Of a DNA stretch of 64,000 nucleotides, positions 16,057-25,059 are shown in pieces. The number at the start of each line of letters is the position of its first letter. The stretch's first letter is position 1. A model generated the notes under the pieces. The model worked only from the letters and a program-made list of their open reading frames with translations, was not told where the DNA came from and ran no database searches. Source of the DNA: Oscillospiraceae bacterium (GTDB lineage: Bacteria > Bacillota > Clostridia > Oscillospirales > Oscillospiraceae); the NCBI GenBank assembly GCA_910574635.1, contig CAJTCG010000015.1, forward strand, positions 1-64,000. The letters run 5' to 3'. The position numbers and the translations under genes were made by a program.

Positions 16057-16857
16057 ATGCTGACAACCAAGCGGATGTCCATTGTGCCTACCTTTGTCTG
16101 CACGTTGCGGTGCCGGCTATGCTCTAATCACATGCCCGCCTTTCAGAACCCGCCCAAGGCTTCTGTAGAGGAGATGAAGGCGGATATCGACGCGCTGTTT
16201 ACGCTGTTTGACCATATTGAGTGGTTGCAATTTGTGGGTGGGGAAATCTTTACTCATAAGCACCTGGACGAGGTGTTTGAATACTGCAAACGGTATGATG
16301 CCCGGTTTGACCAGTTGATTATTGAGACCAACGCCACCACTCTGCCGACGGAGGCAGAGCAGAAAAGCCTTTTGTCCTATGGGAAAAAACTAAAGGTTAT
16401 GATTAGTGACTACGGTAAGTTATCCCGGTCCCGAAATGCCTTTGTGAACCTCTGCGAAGAAAACGGGATCGAGTACATGCTCAAATGCTACTATGGCGAC
16501 CAGGAGGACCAGCATTTCGGCGGATGGATTGACAATACGGCCTGCCGGGATCTGCTGGAGCCAGACGAGTATGTGATGGAACAGGCTGCGAAATGTGCCC
16601 AGGTGCGGTTGGAGAATATGCATGTCTTCCGGGGTAAGCTTCACCGGTGCAGTAATTCGCTGTTTCTGTCGGAACTGGGTGTCTGCGTGCCCAACTGCGG
16701 GGACTATGTGAATCTGCATGACGGGACCAGTTTTGATGAGAAACGGTCTATTATTGAAAAATTCTATACATATCCCAGAAAGTCCTGCCACTATTGTACT
16801 TGGAAGAGTGATAGCAATCATTCTGAAAACCGATATCCGGCGGCAGAGCAACTATAA
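16057..16857 (+). CDS. Radical SAM enzyme
   Basis: A 266-residue protein with the radical SAM cluster motif CTLRCRLC (Cx3Cx2C) near residue 15, which binds a 4Fe-4S cluster and S-adenosylmethionine. A FVGGEIFTH segment follows near 55 in place of the usual GGEP strand. C-terminal cysteines (HRCSNS, CVPNC, CHYCTW) suggest an auxiliary cluster of SPASM/twitch type. AAGGA precedes the ATG at 16057; an ATG at 16045 abuts the ribosome site. It begins the second half of the glycan island and may make an unusual sugar or modify a protein. Substrate unknown. Confidence 0.8.
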   Translation: MLTTKRMSIVPTFVCTLRCRLCSNHMPAFQNPPKASVEEMKADIDALFTLFDHIEWLQFVGGEIFTHKHLDEVFEYCKRYDARFDQLIIETNATTLPTEAEQKSLLSYGKKLKVMISDYGKLSRSRNAFVNLCEENGIEYMLKCYYGDQEDQHFGGWIDNTACRDLLEPDEYVMEQAAKCAQVRLENMHVFRGKLHRCSNSLFLSELGVCVPNCGDYVNLHDGTSFDEKRSIIEKFYTYPRKSCHYCTWKSDSNHSENRYPAAEQL

Positions 16858-16908
16858 AAGCCTGTATTTACAGCCATTGAATGTGGCCTGGTCAATAGAG
16901 GGAATAAT

Positions 16909-18288
16909 ATGATGAAATATGGATTACTTACTTATTTTGGGTCCTCCTACTGTAATTTTGGGGATTATGTCCAGTCGCTCGCGATCGAGTATTTGTATTT
17001 GGAAGTTTTGAAAATCCCAAAAGACCAGATTATCTATATGAGTCAGGAGGAACTAAAAAGCTATGACGGAGAGCCGATGGTCCTGCCATATAGCTATGTT
17101 CTTGCATTTTTGCTGGATGCGGGACATAAAAAGGCGGAGATATCAGAAAAAATTACTGTTGTGTTTTTGGGGGCGAGCCTAGAGTTCGCGACATTGTATA
17201 ATGCGTATCCCATTGAGAATTTTTTGGCCAAGGGCAGAGGCTATCACGATCTTTTCTTAAGGTATTCACCGATTGGATGCAGGGATAACTTTACAAAAGA
17301 GTTCCTGCAAAATGCCGGAATTTCTGCCTATTTACAAGGGTGTATCACCAATATTTTTCCATTTCGCGAAGAAAAAGAGTATAAAAAGGTGCTTTTAATT
17401 GACGTGCCGGCTGAAATACTTCGGAAATTACCGGACGACATTCTGCAAAATGCCGAAATCTTAAGCAATGCCAGTGATCTTGCAGGTCTGTCTTACAAGG
17501 AGAACTTTGAGAGAATCAGAAGGCAGTATGCGTATTACAGGGACCATGCGGCCCTAATTGTTTCATCGCGCTACCATGTGGTTACTCCGTGCAATGCAAT
17601 GGGCATACCATGTATTTTTATAAAGCGGACGCTCGATAAACATGTAAAAGATATTCGTTTGGATTCTTTGCACCCGGAAATTCAGGTTGTATGGGACGAC
17701 GATTTTTCTGCTATTGATTTTAATAAAAAGGTGGAGCGCAGCAAGGAGTTTTATGCGCTAAAGCAAAGAATCGAGACGCTTGCGTGCTCTAGAATTCAGA
17801 CTGCGGCGGTCTTGCAAGAGAATGCCCGGTATATCTATGAGTTTTTTAAACCGCGGATTGACTGGTTTACGCAGATGCCGAATGCAGATGTTTCTTATAA
17901 GAAACGGCTTTCTGTTTATATCCGGAAGTATCATGGGACTTCTAAGGGGAAGTATTTTATCTGGGGTGCGATAAAGCTGCTTTGCGACGGGGACACTGTT
18001 GGCTTGGTGAAGCTCATTGAAGAGGTCAATCCCGACCTGGAATTCTCCGGCTGGATCGACACCTATAAGACCGGCTTTCTGGCAAAGAGACCGATCTATT
18101 CTCCTGGGGACTTTGAGTTGAGAGAGAGAGATTTTGTCGTTGTTGCGGCTGAGACTGCGGCGAGTTCAGCGCTCAAATGTTTCTCCGAAAGGGGATATGG
18201 AAAAGAGCGGTATTTAATTTTGGCAAATATGATGGCAACTCAGGACGATGTAGAGGCTCAACTAAAAGAACGTGCTGCAAGGAGCTGA
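16909..18288 (+). CDS. Polysaccharide pyruvyl transferase-like protein with extra C-terminal domain
   Basis: A 459-residue protein. Residues 1-310 match the pyruvyl transferase family (MMKYGLLTYFGSSYCNFGDY at the start, SRYHVVTPCNAMGIPCIFI near 225), which adds pyruvate ketals to cell-surface sugars or acts as a related glycosyl-modifying enzyme. Residues ~330-459 are an added domain with a Rossmann-like start (YFIWGAIKLLCDGD) not present in its shorter paralogue just downstream. The next ATG lies 5 bases after this stop. The ATG pair at 16909/16912 follows GAGGG. Confidence 0.75.
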   Translation: MMKYGLLTYFGSSYCNFGDYVQSLAIEYLYLEVLKIPKDQIIYMSQEELKSYDGEPMVLPYSYVLAFLLDAGHKKAEISEKITVVFLGASLEFATLYNAYPIENFLAKGRGYHDLFLRYSPIGCRDNFTKEFLQNAGISAYLQGCITNIFPFREEKEYKKVLLIDVPAEILRKLPDDILQNAEILSNASDLAGLSYKENFERIRRQYAYYRDHAALIVSSRYHVVTPCNAMGIPCIFIKRTLDKHVKDIRLDSLHPEIQVVWDDDFSAIDFNKKVERSKEFYALKQRIETLACSRIQTAAVLQENARYIYEFFKPRIDWFTQMPNADVSYKKRLSVYIRKYHGTSKGKYFIWGAIKLLCDGDTVGLVKLIEEVNPDLEFSGWIDTYKTGFLAKRPIYSPGDFELRERDFVVVAAETAASSALKCFSERGYGKERYLILANMMATQDDVEAQLKERAARS

Positions 18289-18292
18289 TAAA

Positions 18293-19195
18293 ATGAAATA
18301 TGGACTTCTCGTTGAGTTCGGCTCAAAGTGCAGCAATTTTGGGGATTATATTCAGTCCATTGCAATTGAATATCTCTATACAAAGGTTATGGGTATCCCA
18401 ACAGATGAAATTGTTCATATCACAGCTTCGCAGCTAAGCTCTTATGACGGCGAAGAACTGATTTTACCGTATTCCTATGTTATGCATTTGTTCGTGTTCC
18501 CGGAGTATCAAAAAGTAAGGCTATCCCCTCGAGTTAAGCCTGTATTTTTGGGAGGAAGCTTTAGTTTTACCCAGTTTGGAAATCAATATCCGGTTAAGCG
18601 GATATTTGACGAGCGAAACGGATGGATTTCGATGTTTCGGCAATTTGCGCCAATTGGGTGCAGAGATGCGTACACGTGCAATATTTTGAGGGAATTAAAG
18701 ATTCCTGCTTACATAGGTGGCTGCATCACCAATATCCTGCCGCAAAGGGGGCAGGAACCGCGTAAAGGGAAGGTGTTATTGGTTGACCTTACTGCGGATG
18801 TGCTGCCCTATCTTCCCGATTCCGTGTTGGAACACGCGACTGTTTTAACCCAGTATGAAGAAAATGGATTGCTCACAGTTGAGGAAAATTTCCAACGGGC
18901 GAAAAAACGGTATCAGTACTATTCGGACGCAAGCCTCATTATTTCATCCCGATATCATATGGTTACGCCCTGCAACGCTATGGGAATTCCATGTATCTTT
19001 GTAAATAGAAATGTTAACTATTACAGGAAAGACATTCGCTTAGATACACTGAATCCTTTGATTCAGTTCTGCTCCTTGGAAAATATCAGTGATGTCTGCT
19101 GGCATCCGGCTCCGGCCAAGTTTGATGATCTGAAGGAGAAGCTGACAGAGCTTGCGGAAAAACGAATTCGGGATGCATTTCTCAGATATTCCTAA
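18293..19195 (+). CDS. Polysaccharide pyruvyl transferase-like protein (short paralogue)
   Basis: A 300-residue paralogue of the upstream protein (MKYGLLVEFGSKCSNFGDYI; SRYHMVTPCNAMGIPCIFVN near residue 220; same GCITNI and GCRD motifs) without the C-terminal domain. The ATG at 18293 is preferred because AAGGAG lies 8 bases upstream, inside the end of the previous gene. The tandem pair probably acts on related or successive sugars of the same glycan. Confidence 0.8.
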   Translation: MKYGLLVEFGSKCSNFGDYIQSIAIEYLYTKVMGIPTDEIVHITASQLSSYDGEELILPYSYVMHLFVFPEYQKVRLSPRVKPVFLGGSFSFTQFGNQYPVKRIFDERNGWISMFRQFAPIGCRDAYTCNILRELKIPAYIGGCITNILPQRGQEPRKGKVLLVDLTADVLPYLPDSVLEHATVLTQYEENGLLTVEENFQRAKKRYQYYSDASLIISSRYHMVTPCNAMGIPCIFVNRNVNYYRKDIRLDTLNPLIQFCSLENISDVCWHPAPAKFDDLKEKLTELAEKRIRDAFLRYS

Positions 19196-19228
19196 TAGGT
19201 ATAATATGAATCGTTGGTAATGCAAATT

Positions 19229-20770
19229 ATGGATAAGAAAATAACGGTATATACAAAGGCATATAACACAAAGCCCTATCTGCGTCAATGTATCGAAAGC
19301 GTATTATCTCAAAGCTACCCAGATTTTGAATACTTATTAGTTGATAATGGGTGTACGGATGGTAGTGGAGAAATCATGTCGGAGTATGCAATGGCCGATG
19401 ACCGGATCCACCTGATCCGATATGTCCAAAATCAGAAAATAAATATTCAGGAGTTTCTTGTGGAGTATGCATCGGGGGAATATTTGGCAGTATTGGATTC
19501 TGATGATTGGTGGGATACAGATTATCTGGAACGATTGCTTTTTTGGTCTGAAAAAAATAAGTTGGATGTTGCCTGTACAGGCACGGTGATGCACGTTTTG
19601 GAATCCGGAGAACAGTACTTACGTAAAGTGAACAGCCCCATAGTGTTTTCCAGGGAGACCCTTGCGGAGGGCCTTCCCCTATATCATGTTTTTTTCAGAA
19701 CACTTTGGGGGAAGCTGATTCGCATGCAATGTATATGCGCAGTTTCGGGAGATGCAGTTCCAAAATTCTCATACGGTAGAGATACCGCATGGTGTTTCCA
19801 GCTCCTCCGTCAGACAAGAAAAATTGGGGTTGATAGCTCGGTGCTTCATCACTATCGGATTCACGAGAAGTCCGTCTCTTATCAATATGATCCATCAAGG
19901 TTTGATGCGGACATGTACTTATATGAAGATGCAATCAAATTTCTTTCCTCGTTTGGCCCAGTCAGTTCGGAAAATCGTAAATTTTTGCAGGCAGTCTACG
20001 CAAATGCAGTTTTTGATACAATTTATGTAATTCTCAACTCCACCATGTCCCCTGCGGAAAAGCTCCGGCAATATCGGACTATTGCCACGGCCTCCATTAC
20101 CTTAGCGGCTTATCAAAGCAATATAGAAGATGGGCGCAGAAGTCAAGAAAATCTGATAATCTGTGCAATGACAACGGGATCTGCATTAAAAGATGAGGAT
20201 GACCGTGATTTTCGGATCGTCATGCAGGCTTTGCTTCCACGATGCGGAAGAGCTGTCTCAGGGGAAAATGTCCAGCTATTTTTGGATAATTCTTCACTTC
20301 TACATGCGCTGCTCCAGGATAACATAGATGTTCTGATGAAAGAACTTCTTGGACGGATGGAGAATCAGCAGGGAGTGAAACGGTACGCAATCCCGCGTAC
20401 GATTCAGGCCTTAGCTGCTGACAGTCCGCTTCTATGCCAGATTGACAATGCGGTGTTCCTACGAAAATACGCGGGGATTTACTGGGAGGTTTGGAAGGGC
20501 CACTACATCGCTGCCTTGGATGAGATGACGGGGCTGCTTTTGGAGAACAAAGTCAGCGGCGGACGGGAGCTGTTTTTGACGCTTTTCATCTCCCTGGCGG
20601 CAATGGAGGAACAGGTTCCGGCGTTCATCTTTGGAAAAATGCAGTTAGCGGAGCACTATCTCCGTCAGGGCCGCCGGGAGCAGGCCCGCGCTGTTGTTTC
20701 AGACCTGACAGAGATGGGTGTGGAGGATGCGGAGCTGGAAACTTTGCGCCGGAGGTCTCAGAAGCAATGA
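19229..20770 (+). CDS. Glycosyltransferase family 2 with long helical tail
   Basis: About 513 residues. The GT-A domain starts MDKKITVYTKAYNTKPYLRQ, with VDNGCTDGSGE near residue 38 and LAVLDSDDWWDTDYLE (DXD) near 85. The region after ~240 is helical and acidic, ending in a TPR-like segment (HYLRQGRREQARAVV). The start is uncertain: ATGs at 19220 and 19229 and a TTG at 19214 are in frame and none has a good ribosome site. Domain plan parallels the large transferase at 10.9 kb. Last gene of the glycan island; a terminator-like hairpin follows. Confidence 0.8.
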   Translation: MDKKITVYTKAYNTKPYLRQCIESVLSQSYPDFEYLLVDNGCTDGSGEIMSEYAMADDRIHLIRYVQNQKINIQEFLVEYASGEYLAVLDSDDWWDTDYLERLLFWSEKNKLDVACTGTVMHVLESGEQYLRKVNSPIVFSRETLAEGLPLYHVFFRTLWGKLIRMQCICAVSGDAVPKFSYGRDTAWCFQLLRQTRKIGVDSSVLHHYRIHEKSVSYQYDPSRFDADMYLYEDAIKFLSSFGPVSSENRKFLQAVYANAVFDTIYVILNSTMSPAEKLRQYRTIATASITLAAYQSNIEDGRRSQENLIICAMTTGSALKDEDDRDFRIVMQALLPRCGRAVSGENVQLFLDNSSLLHALLQDNIDVLMKELLGRMENQQGVKRYAIPRTIQALAADSPLLCQIDNAVFLRKYAGIYWEVWKGHYIAALDEMTGLLLENKVSGGRELFLTLFISLAAMEEQVPAFIFGKMQLAEHYLRQGRREQARAVVSDLTEMGVEDAELETLRRRSQKQ

Positions 20771-20807
20771 GAGCCGCTGACCACTTTATATTTTAATTTG
20801 TGTGATA

Positions 20808-20850
20808 GGTCCCTGAAGAGCATTTCCATATGCTTTTCAGGGGTCCTTTC
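20808..20850 (+). terminator. Terminator-like hairpin at the end of the glycan island
   Basis: GGTCCCTGAAGAGCAT pairs imperfectly with ATGCTTTTCAGGGGTCC, followed by a TTTC run. Confidence 0.6.
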
Positions 20851-20930
20851 AGCCGATGAGACCCTTCGATATCAAAAAACCGGCTTTGATGTAGAAATAT
20901 ATGCTGAGGAACTACTGATAAGTATGAGAA

Positions 20931-20984
20931 AAGTTGACAAACTCCTAAACCTGGTCACTTTTTGACCTCGGAGTTTGTCAACTT
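20931..20984. repeat. 15-bp perfect inverted repeat
   Basis: AAGTTGACAAACTCC (20931-20945) and its exact complement (20970-20984) flank 24 bases. The right arm lies within the last codons of the truncated minus-strand gene ending at 20955, so it is either a transposon end that cut the gene or a terminator (a TTTTT run is in the loop). Confidence 0.6.
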
Positions 20985-21377
20985 ATCATGGGAATCGTTC
21001 AGCGCGTCATAGCACACATGGCCGCGCTCGGCTCCGTGGGTAAGATTGATCAGCCGGGGCAGGGGAATGAGGCCCTTGGTGTTTTCCATCTTCACCAACC
21101 TGGCGAAGACGGCGCTGTGCGACTCATCCAGTTCCGAGAGCCTTTGCGCCAGGGCGTTCAGCTCATAGAGGCTGCCGCTCCTGTCGATGAAGGACCCTAA
21201 CTCCTCAAACCGTGGATACTCGGTGATCTCCCAGAGCATGGCACCTGTTTCCCCGAGACGGAGCCTGTCCAGCGAGTCCAGTATCTCATAAGGCGCGGCG
21301 GGAAGGTCCGGGACGGCGTTGGCGTTACTGTCCGGCGGGCTTGCCTTTTTCAGATATACGGTAAAAACGGGCTCCAC
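20955..21377 (-). pseudogene. Truncated conserved integrative-element protein
   Basis: 140 codons starting MEPVFTVYLKKASPPDSN. The core (ILDSLDRLRLG, then GSLYELNALAQRLSELDE) resembles a protein of ~200+ residues common on clostridial integrative elements near antirestriction genes. The expected continuation after CYDALNDS is replaced by a short tail encoded by the inverted repeat, so the C-terminus is lost. Role unknown. The ATG overlaps the end of the broken gene upstream. Confidence 0.5.
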
Positions 21378-22356
21378 ATCGACGGCCCTCCCATCTGAGG
21401 CGGCCGGCCCTCCAGATAGTTCCTGGGGTCTGCGGCAGGCGTGTCCCAGCCGAACATACTGCCGTTCACCATTGCCTCTTCCTGGGCCTTGGACATACCC
21501 CGCTCCCGGTTGTTGTAGTCCGCAATCCGGCGGTTCTGCTCGGGCTTATCCGTACTCCAGTCCGACAGGCAGTATCCGCTCACGCCACGCTGGATGCAGA
21601 TGAGGGACCCGTCGCTGGGTCGTGTGGACCAGCAAGTAGTCCGGGAGTTTTTGGGAAAATTCCGGATCGAAGCGGTCTTGTTCCGCCATGATGGTCCAGC
21701 CGTCCTGCTGCCACAGGTGCGCATAGATTTCAAGACCATCATTGATTCGAGTCTCGCGCTACTCAAAGCCCTCCCCGAACCCGTCGCTTGCCTGACCGCC
21801 GATGTCGTCGTTCAGGCTCTGCGTCTCCTCGGGCGTCAGCGTGCCCTGTACCCTGCACTCCGCTACGCTCCAGAGCTTTCTGTCACGGACTTCGGCGGTG
21901 AAGAAGTAGGAAAGCACTTTCTTACCCACGCTGTCATCCTTACTGCAGTAGGCCATCAGGCCCGGCCCGCTTCCTCCGGGCTGTCTGCCTCCCGCTCCAT
22001 TTGGGCCCGCTCTTTTTGTAGCGCCGCGATGATCTGAGGAGCGTACTCCGCCGCCTCACGGGAATCCATGGTGACGTCTGTCTCCAGGCCGTCTTCCTCC
22101 TCATAGTAGGTGGCCGTCATAGGCATGTACAGCTTCTGCGTCTGGGCGGGCGGAGACAGAACAGAGAAGCTGTCCGCTCCCATCACTAGGCCAAGATTCC
22201 GGCCATCATCCCACTGGACGTGGAATGTGCCGGCGTCGTCGATGCGCTCCAGCGTCCCCATGCTCCCCGGCTTTATCGGACAGAGGTCGTTTTCCGGCTG
22301 CCCTCCGGGAAGTGCCGTCGCAGAAAATCCAGCCAGCCGTTCGGTATCTGGTTCAT
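21350..22356 (-). pseudogene. Broken DUF4314-containing mobile-element gene
   Basis: A good start (GGGAGGAATGTAA then ATG at 22356) gives MNQIPNGWLDFLRRHFPEGS and then hits a stop. The homologous continuation is in another frame: PIKPGSMGTLERIDDAGTFH with VQWDDGRNLGLV (DUF4314), then KLYMPMTATYYEEEDG. After a stop at 21956 it resumes with FTAEVRDRKLWSVAE, hits another stop after GFGEGFE (21759), and continues in two frames to MFGWDTPAADPRNY. At least four lesions. In intact relatives these segments form one protein. Confidence 0.65.
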
Positions 22357-22833
22357 TTACATTCCTCCCATTTCTATATGAGTCTGCGGCGGGGTCTGCT
22401 CCGGCAGACCGCCCTTCCGCGCCTTCTGAATGTTTTGGTTGTCCAAGAACCACATCGTGTGGTTGTATTGCAGCATGAAATCGACTGTCCCCGGCTCCAG
22501 ATACTTCTCGCAGAGGCGGGGGAATCGTTCAGTGATCTCATCCCATTCGTAAGGGTAGTTAATTCCTACGCCATAGGTTATGCCCTGCCGCAGCTCCTCC
22601 AGCAGAATGTCAAAGGCGGCGTCTGTGCCGTCATAGGCACTCTGGCCGGTCATGGCCTCCAGCGCTTTATCTCCAACATAGGTAAACTCCTCGAACTGGC
22701 AGCCGCCGTAGGCTTCCACATCCGCCAGGGAGTCCGGGTCCGCCAGCGCCGCGAGATAGACCTCGTTGCTCTGCGCGATGAGCCATGCCCGGAAGTCGAT
22801 GAAGCCGTCACCTGAGCAGTCGTTTCCGCACAT
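22357..22833 (-). pseudogene. DUF4240-like protein lacking its N-terminus
   Basis: The segment MCGNDCSGDGFIDFRAWLIA, then EVYLAALADPDSLADVEAYG is typical of DUF4240, whose preceding part (a helix ending W.AA.L..G) is readable in frame up to about 22911 (QDFHDILHGYQKLANQFGLW). There it meets the stop codon of the upstream gene, without any start. The original N-terminus was therefore deleted. Function of the family is unknown. Confidence 0.55.
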
Positions 22834-22911
22834 GAGCGTCGCGGCGGACCATAAACCGAACTGGTTCGCAAGTTTCTGGTATCCATGGAGGATGTCGTGG
22901 AAGTCCTGAGC

Positions 22912-23758
22912 CTACTGGGGGCCGAGGGTAGTGAGACGGTCCTTCAGCCATTGGACGGAAGCGTCTATAACTTGGCCGCACTCCTTTTTTGCCCCAGAAA
23001 TCAGGCCCCAAAAGGCACCGCTGTCCATTCCAGGAGCGATGCGATCAGGCGGGACTCCGGTCTGCCACTCCACCTGGAGCTGCTCGGAGAGGTCCTCGCA
23101 CTCCTTGATCCATCGGCCCATATCGCCGCAGTCCTTCATTTCCTGGACGTAGAGCTCCAGACCGTCAAGGATATCCTGCCAGACTTCCTTGTCGCTGCCG
23201 TAAACATCTTTCCTAAGGCTGCCGGCAATGCTCCGCATACAGGCAAACTTTGCTTTGCCGGCTTCATCCTTTCCCACAAACACACAGACCGGCTCGCCAT
23301 GATACCGCGCCTCATAGAACAGCCCTCCCCGGAAACACCGGCTGATCACATCCGGGCTGATCCCGCGTCGCTGTAGATAAGAAACGGCAGAAGTGGCGCA
23401 CCGTCTGGCCCAGGGGAGGGAAAATGTTTTCTTTTCCTGTTCCTTATGCACACGGTCCGTTGCTGTTGTACTCCGATAGGCCGGCGTCTGCCGGATTTCC
23501 CCGCCTGCCAGCGTATGGACCGCATCCACCAGCCCATAGCCCCGAATCTGGATCAGATAATCCAGGGCGTTGATACTCCGGCCCCGGCTGTTCCAGTACC
23601 AGTACCTTTTTCCCGGTCACATAAACCAGGCTGTCATGTTCCTTGTGGCGGTAATTGGGCCAGTCCCGTTTCAGCACCCCAGGCTCATGGAACTGCAGGT
23701 AAGCAAACAGGTCCGCCTCCCTCGCCACCTGAATCTGCTCTTTGCTTACGCCGGGCAT
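22912..23758 (-). pseudogene. DUF3991/TOPRIM-type replication-associated protein, frameshifted
   Basis: The start MPGVSKEQIQVAREADLFAY at 23758 is typical of DUF3991 proteins of integrative elements (zinc-binding, primase-like). At about 23600 the frame breaks within the motif that should read W-NSRG-SINALDYLI; that motif and the rest (YGLVDAVHTLAGG, then YLQRRGISPDVISRCFRGGL) are in a second frame down to 22912. One base change would rejoin them. A TOPRIM segment seems only partly present (VCVFVGKDEAGKAKFACMR). Confidence 0.7.
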
Positions 23759-23829
23759 AGTGCCGGCACAGAATTTCTTTTCATCGTGCCCGCCCCCTTT
23801 CTGTGATGAAAAAAGACGCCCGAAGGCGC

Positions 23830-24699
23830 CTAACAGCCGTACAGGTCGTGATTGACCTCGGCACGGTAATAGCTGTCCATTGTTGCCAGGGCATTATACA
23901 GCGCTGCCATCAAGTATGCCTTGATATTTCCGACTTTTGTAGTGTTCTTGTCAATACAGTCAAAGACATACTCCAGATGGCCGGAATTGATCTTCAGGAA
24001 ACGGCCCTTTACCACCTCCCTGGGAAAATCATCCCCGGCAATACGGATATATGGCCACTTGGACAAAACAACTTCAAGCATAAGCTCCATAGTCTCGTCT
24101 AAGCGTTCTTTCCCATAACGGGAAACCATACAGTCATACTCAATATTTTCTTTAATGATCTCGCGGTAGGCGTCTGTCAGCTCTATCCGATCCATCCTAT
24201 CCGGGCGGCCTGCCGCCTCCGGCCCTGTCGGATAGATTGGTTGATGGGTTCTTGATATATCCGTTGTTGATTTTTTAGTTTTTTGTGGATTAGTATTTAA
24301 TTGTGCGGGATTTCCCTGTCCAGGTTCGGCCTGTCCTGGTTTTACCTGTCTTGGATTTTCCCGTTTAGGTGAATCCCTCTGTTTTTCAGCATTTACAGGC
24401 TTTTCATGGATCGTATACTCGATGTCTCCGAGCTGTCCGTTCCCATAGCGGAGACGCTGCCTGGTGAGATACCCGTGCCGCTCCAGCTCTTTCAAGGCGG
24501 TAGTGATCGAATCCACCCCATCCTTGCAGATATGGGCGAGCCCCTTTGTGGTATAATCCCAATCTTCCCATTGAGTTTTATTAGTATAATCCACATCCAG
24601 TAGTGAAATGAGTGTAAATCGCCCATTTTCCACACGTTTATAGCACAAAAAATCCCCCAGCGGACGGACCCACAAGGACCCGCCGCCGGGGAATTTCAT
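23830..24699 (-). pseudogene. DUF6017-family replication protein truncated at the prophage border
   Basis: From EDWDYTTKGLAHICKDGVDS (about 24567) to the end (DSYYRAEVNHDL) it follows the winged-helix/DUF6017 proteins of clostridial integrative elements. These normally begin about 45 residues earlier with NYTVMSNYHLRD-type sequence. Here the N-terminal part is replaced by codons that run into the prophage's terminator, and there is no ribosome site at 24699. Truncation therefore most likely reflects prophage insertion or a deletion at the junction. Confidence 0.7.
24647..24691 (-). terminator. Terminator of the prophage lysis genes
   Basis: Read on the minus strand: CCCCGG at 24691, a GC stem closing with CTGGGGG, then TTTTTT at 24652-24647. 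It follows the holin gene by about 20 bases. Confidence 0.7.
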
Positions 24700-24713
24700 T
24701 TGACCGAATCGGT

Positions 24714-25043
24714 CTATTCTTTCTTGATGCTGTTGATCTGCTCGATGGTCTGCTTCAATTTATCAAACCCGAACATGGCCGCATAAGCCACAAAGATACC
24801 CAGGATGATAGCTCCCACCACCATGTACCACACCACGGCAATACCCATGATCTGGCACGCAGCCAGGAACGCCAGCAGCGTCACGGCCATAGCTACCGCG
24901 AACGCCAGGAGGTTGGTCGGCAGTTTCCCCCAGGTCAGCTTTTTCAGCACCTCGACGATGATGTTTGTAACCACCATCAGCACCAGCACCAGCGGCAGGA
25001 TGATGGAGATTACAGTGGGAATGTTTTGAATCAGGTTTTCCAT
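24714..25043 (-). CDS. Holin-like membrane protein
   Basis: A 109-residue protein with three hydrophobic segments (about 10-30, 45-67, 70-92) and a charged tail (KLKQTIEQINSIKKE), a typical class I holin plan. It follows the endolysin gene by 16 bases. Holins form membrane holes that release the endolysin at the end of infection. AAGGAGG precedes the ATG. It is the last gene of the prophage's late operon. Confidence 0.75.
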   Translation of the reverse strand: MENLIQNIPTVISIILPLVLVLMVVTNIIVEVLKKLTWGKLPTNLLAFAVAMAVTLLAFLAACQIMGIAVVWYMVVGAIILGIFVAYAAMFGFDKLKQTIEQINSIKKE

Positions 25044-25059
25044 AATCGTTTCCTCCTTG

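Noticed and set aside
24567..24699. Start of the DUF6017 gene at 24699
   Set aside because: Codons run through the prophage terminator hairpin and there is no ribosome site or homology before about 24567.
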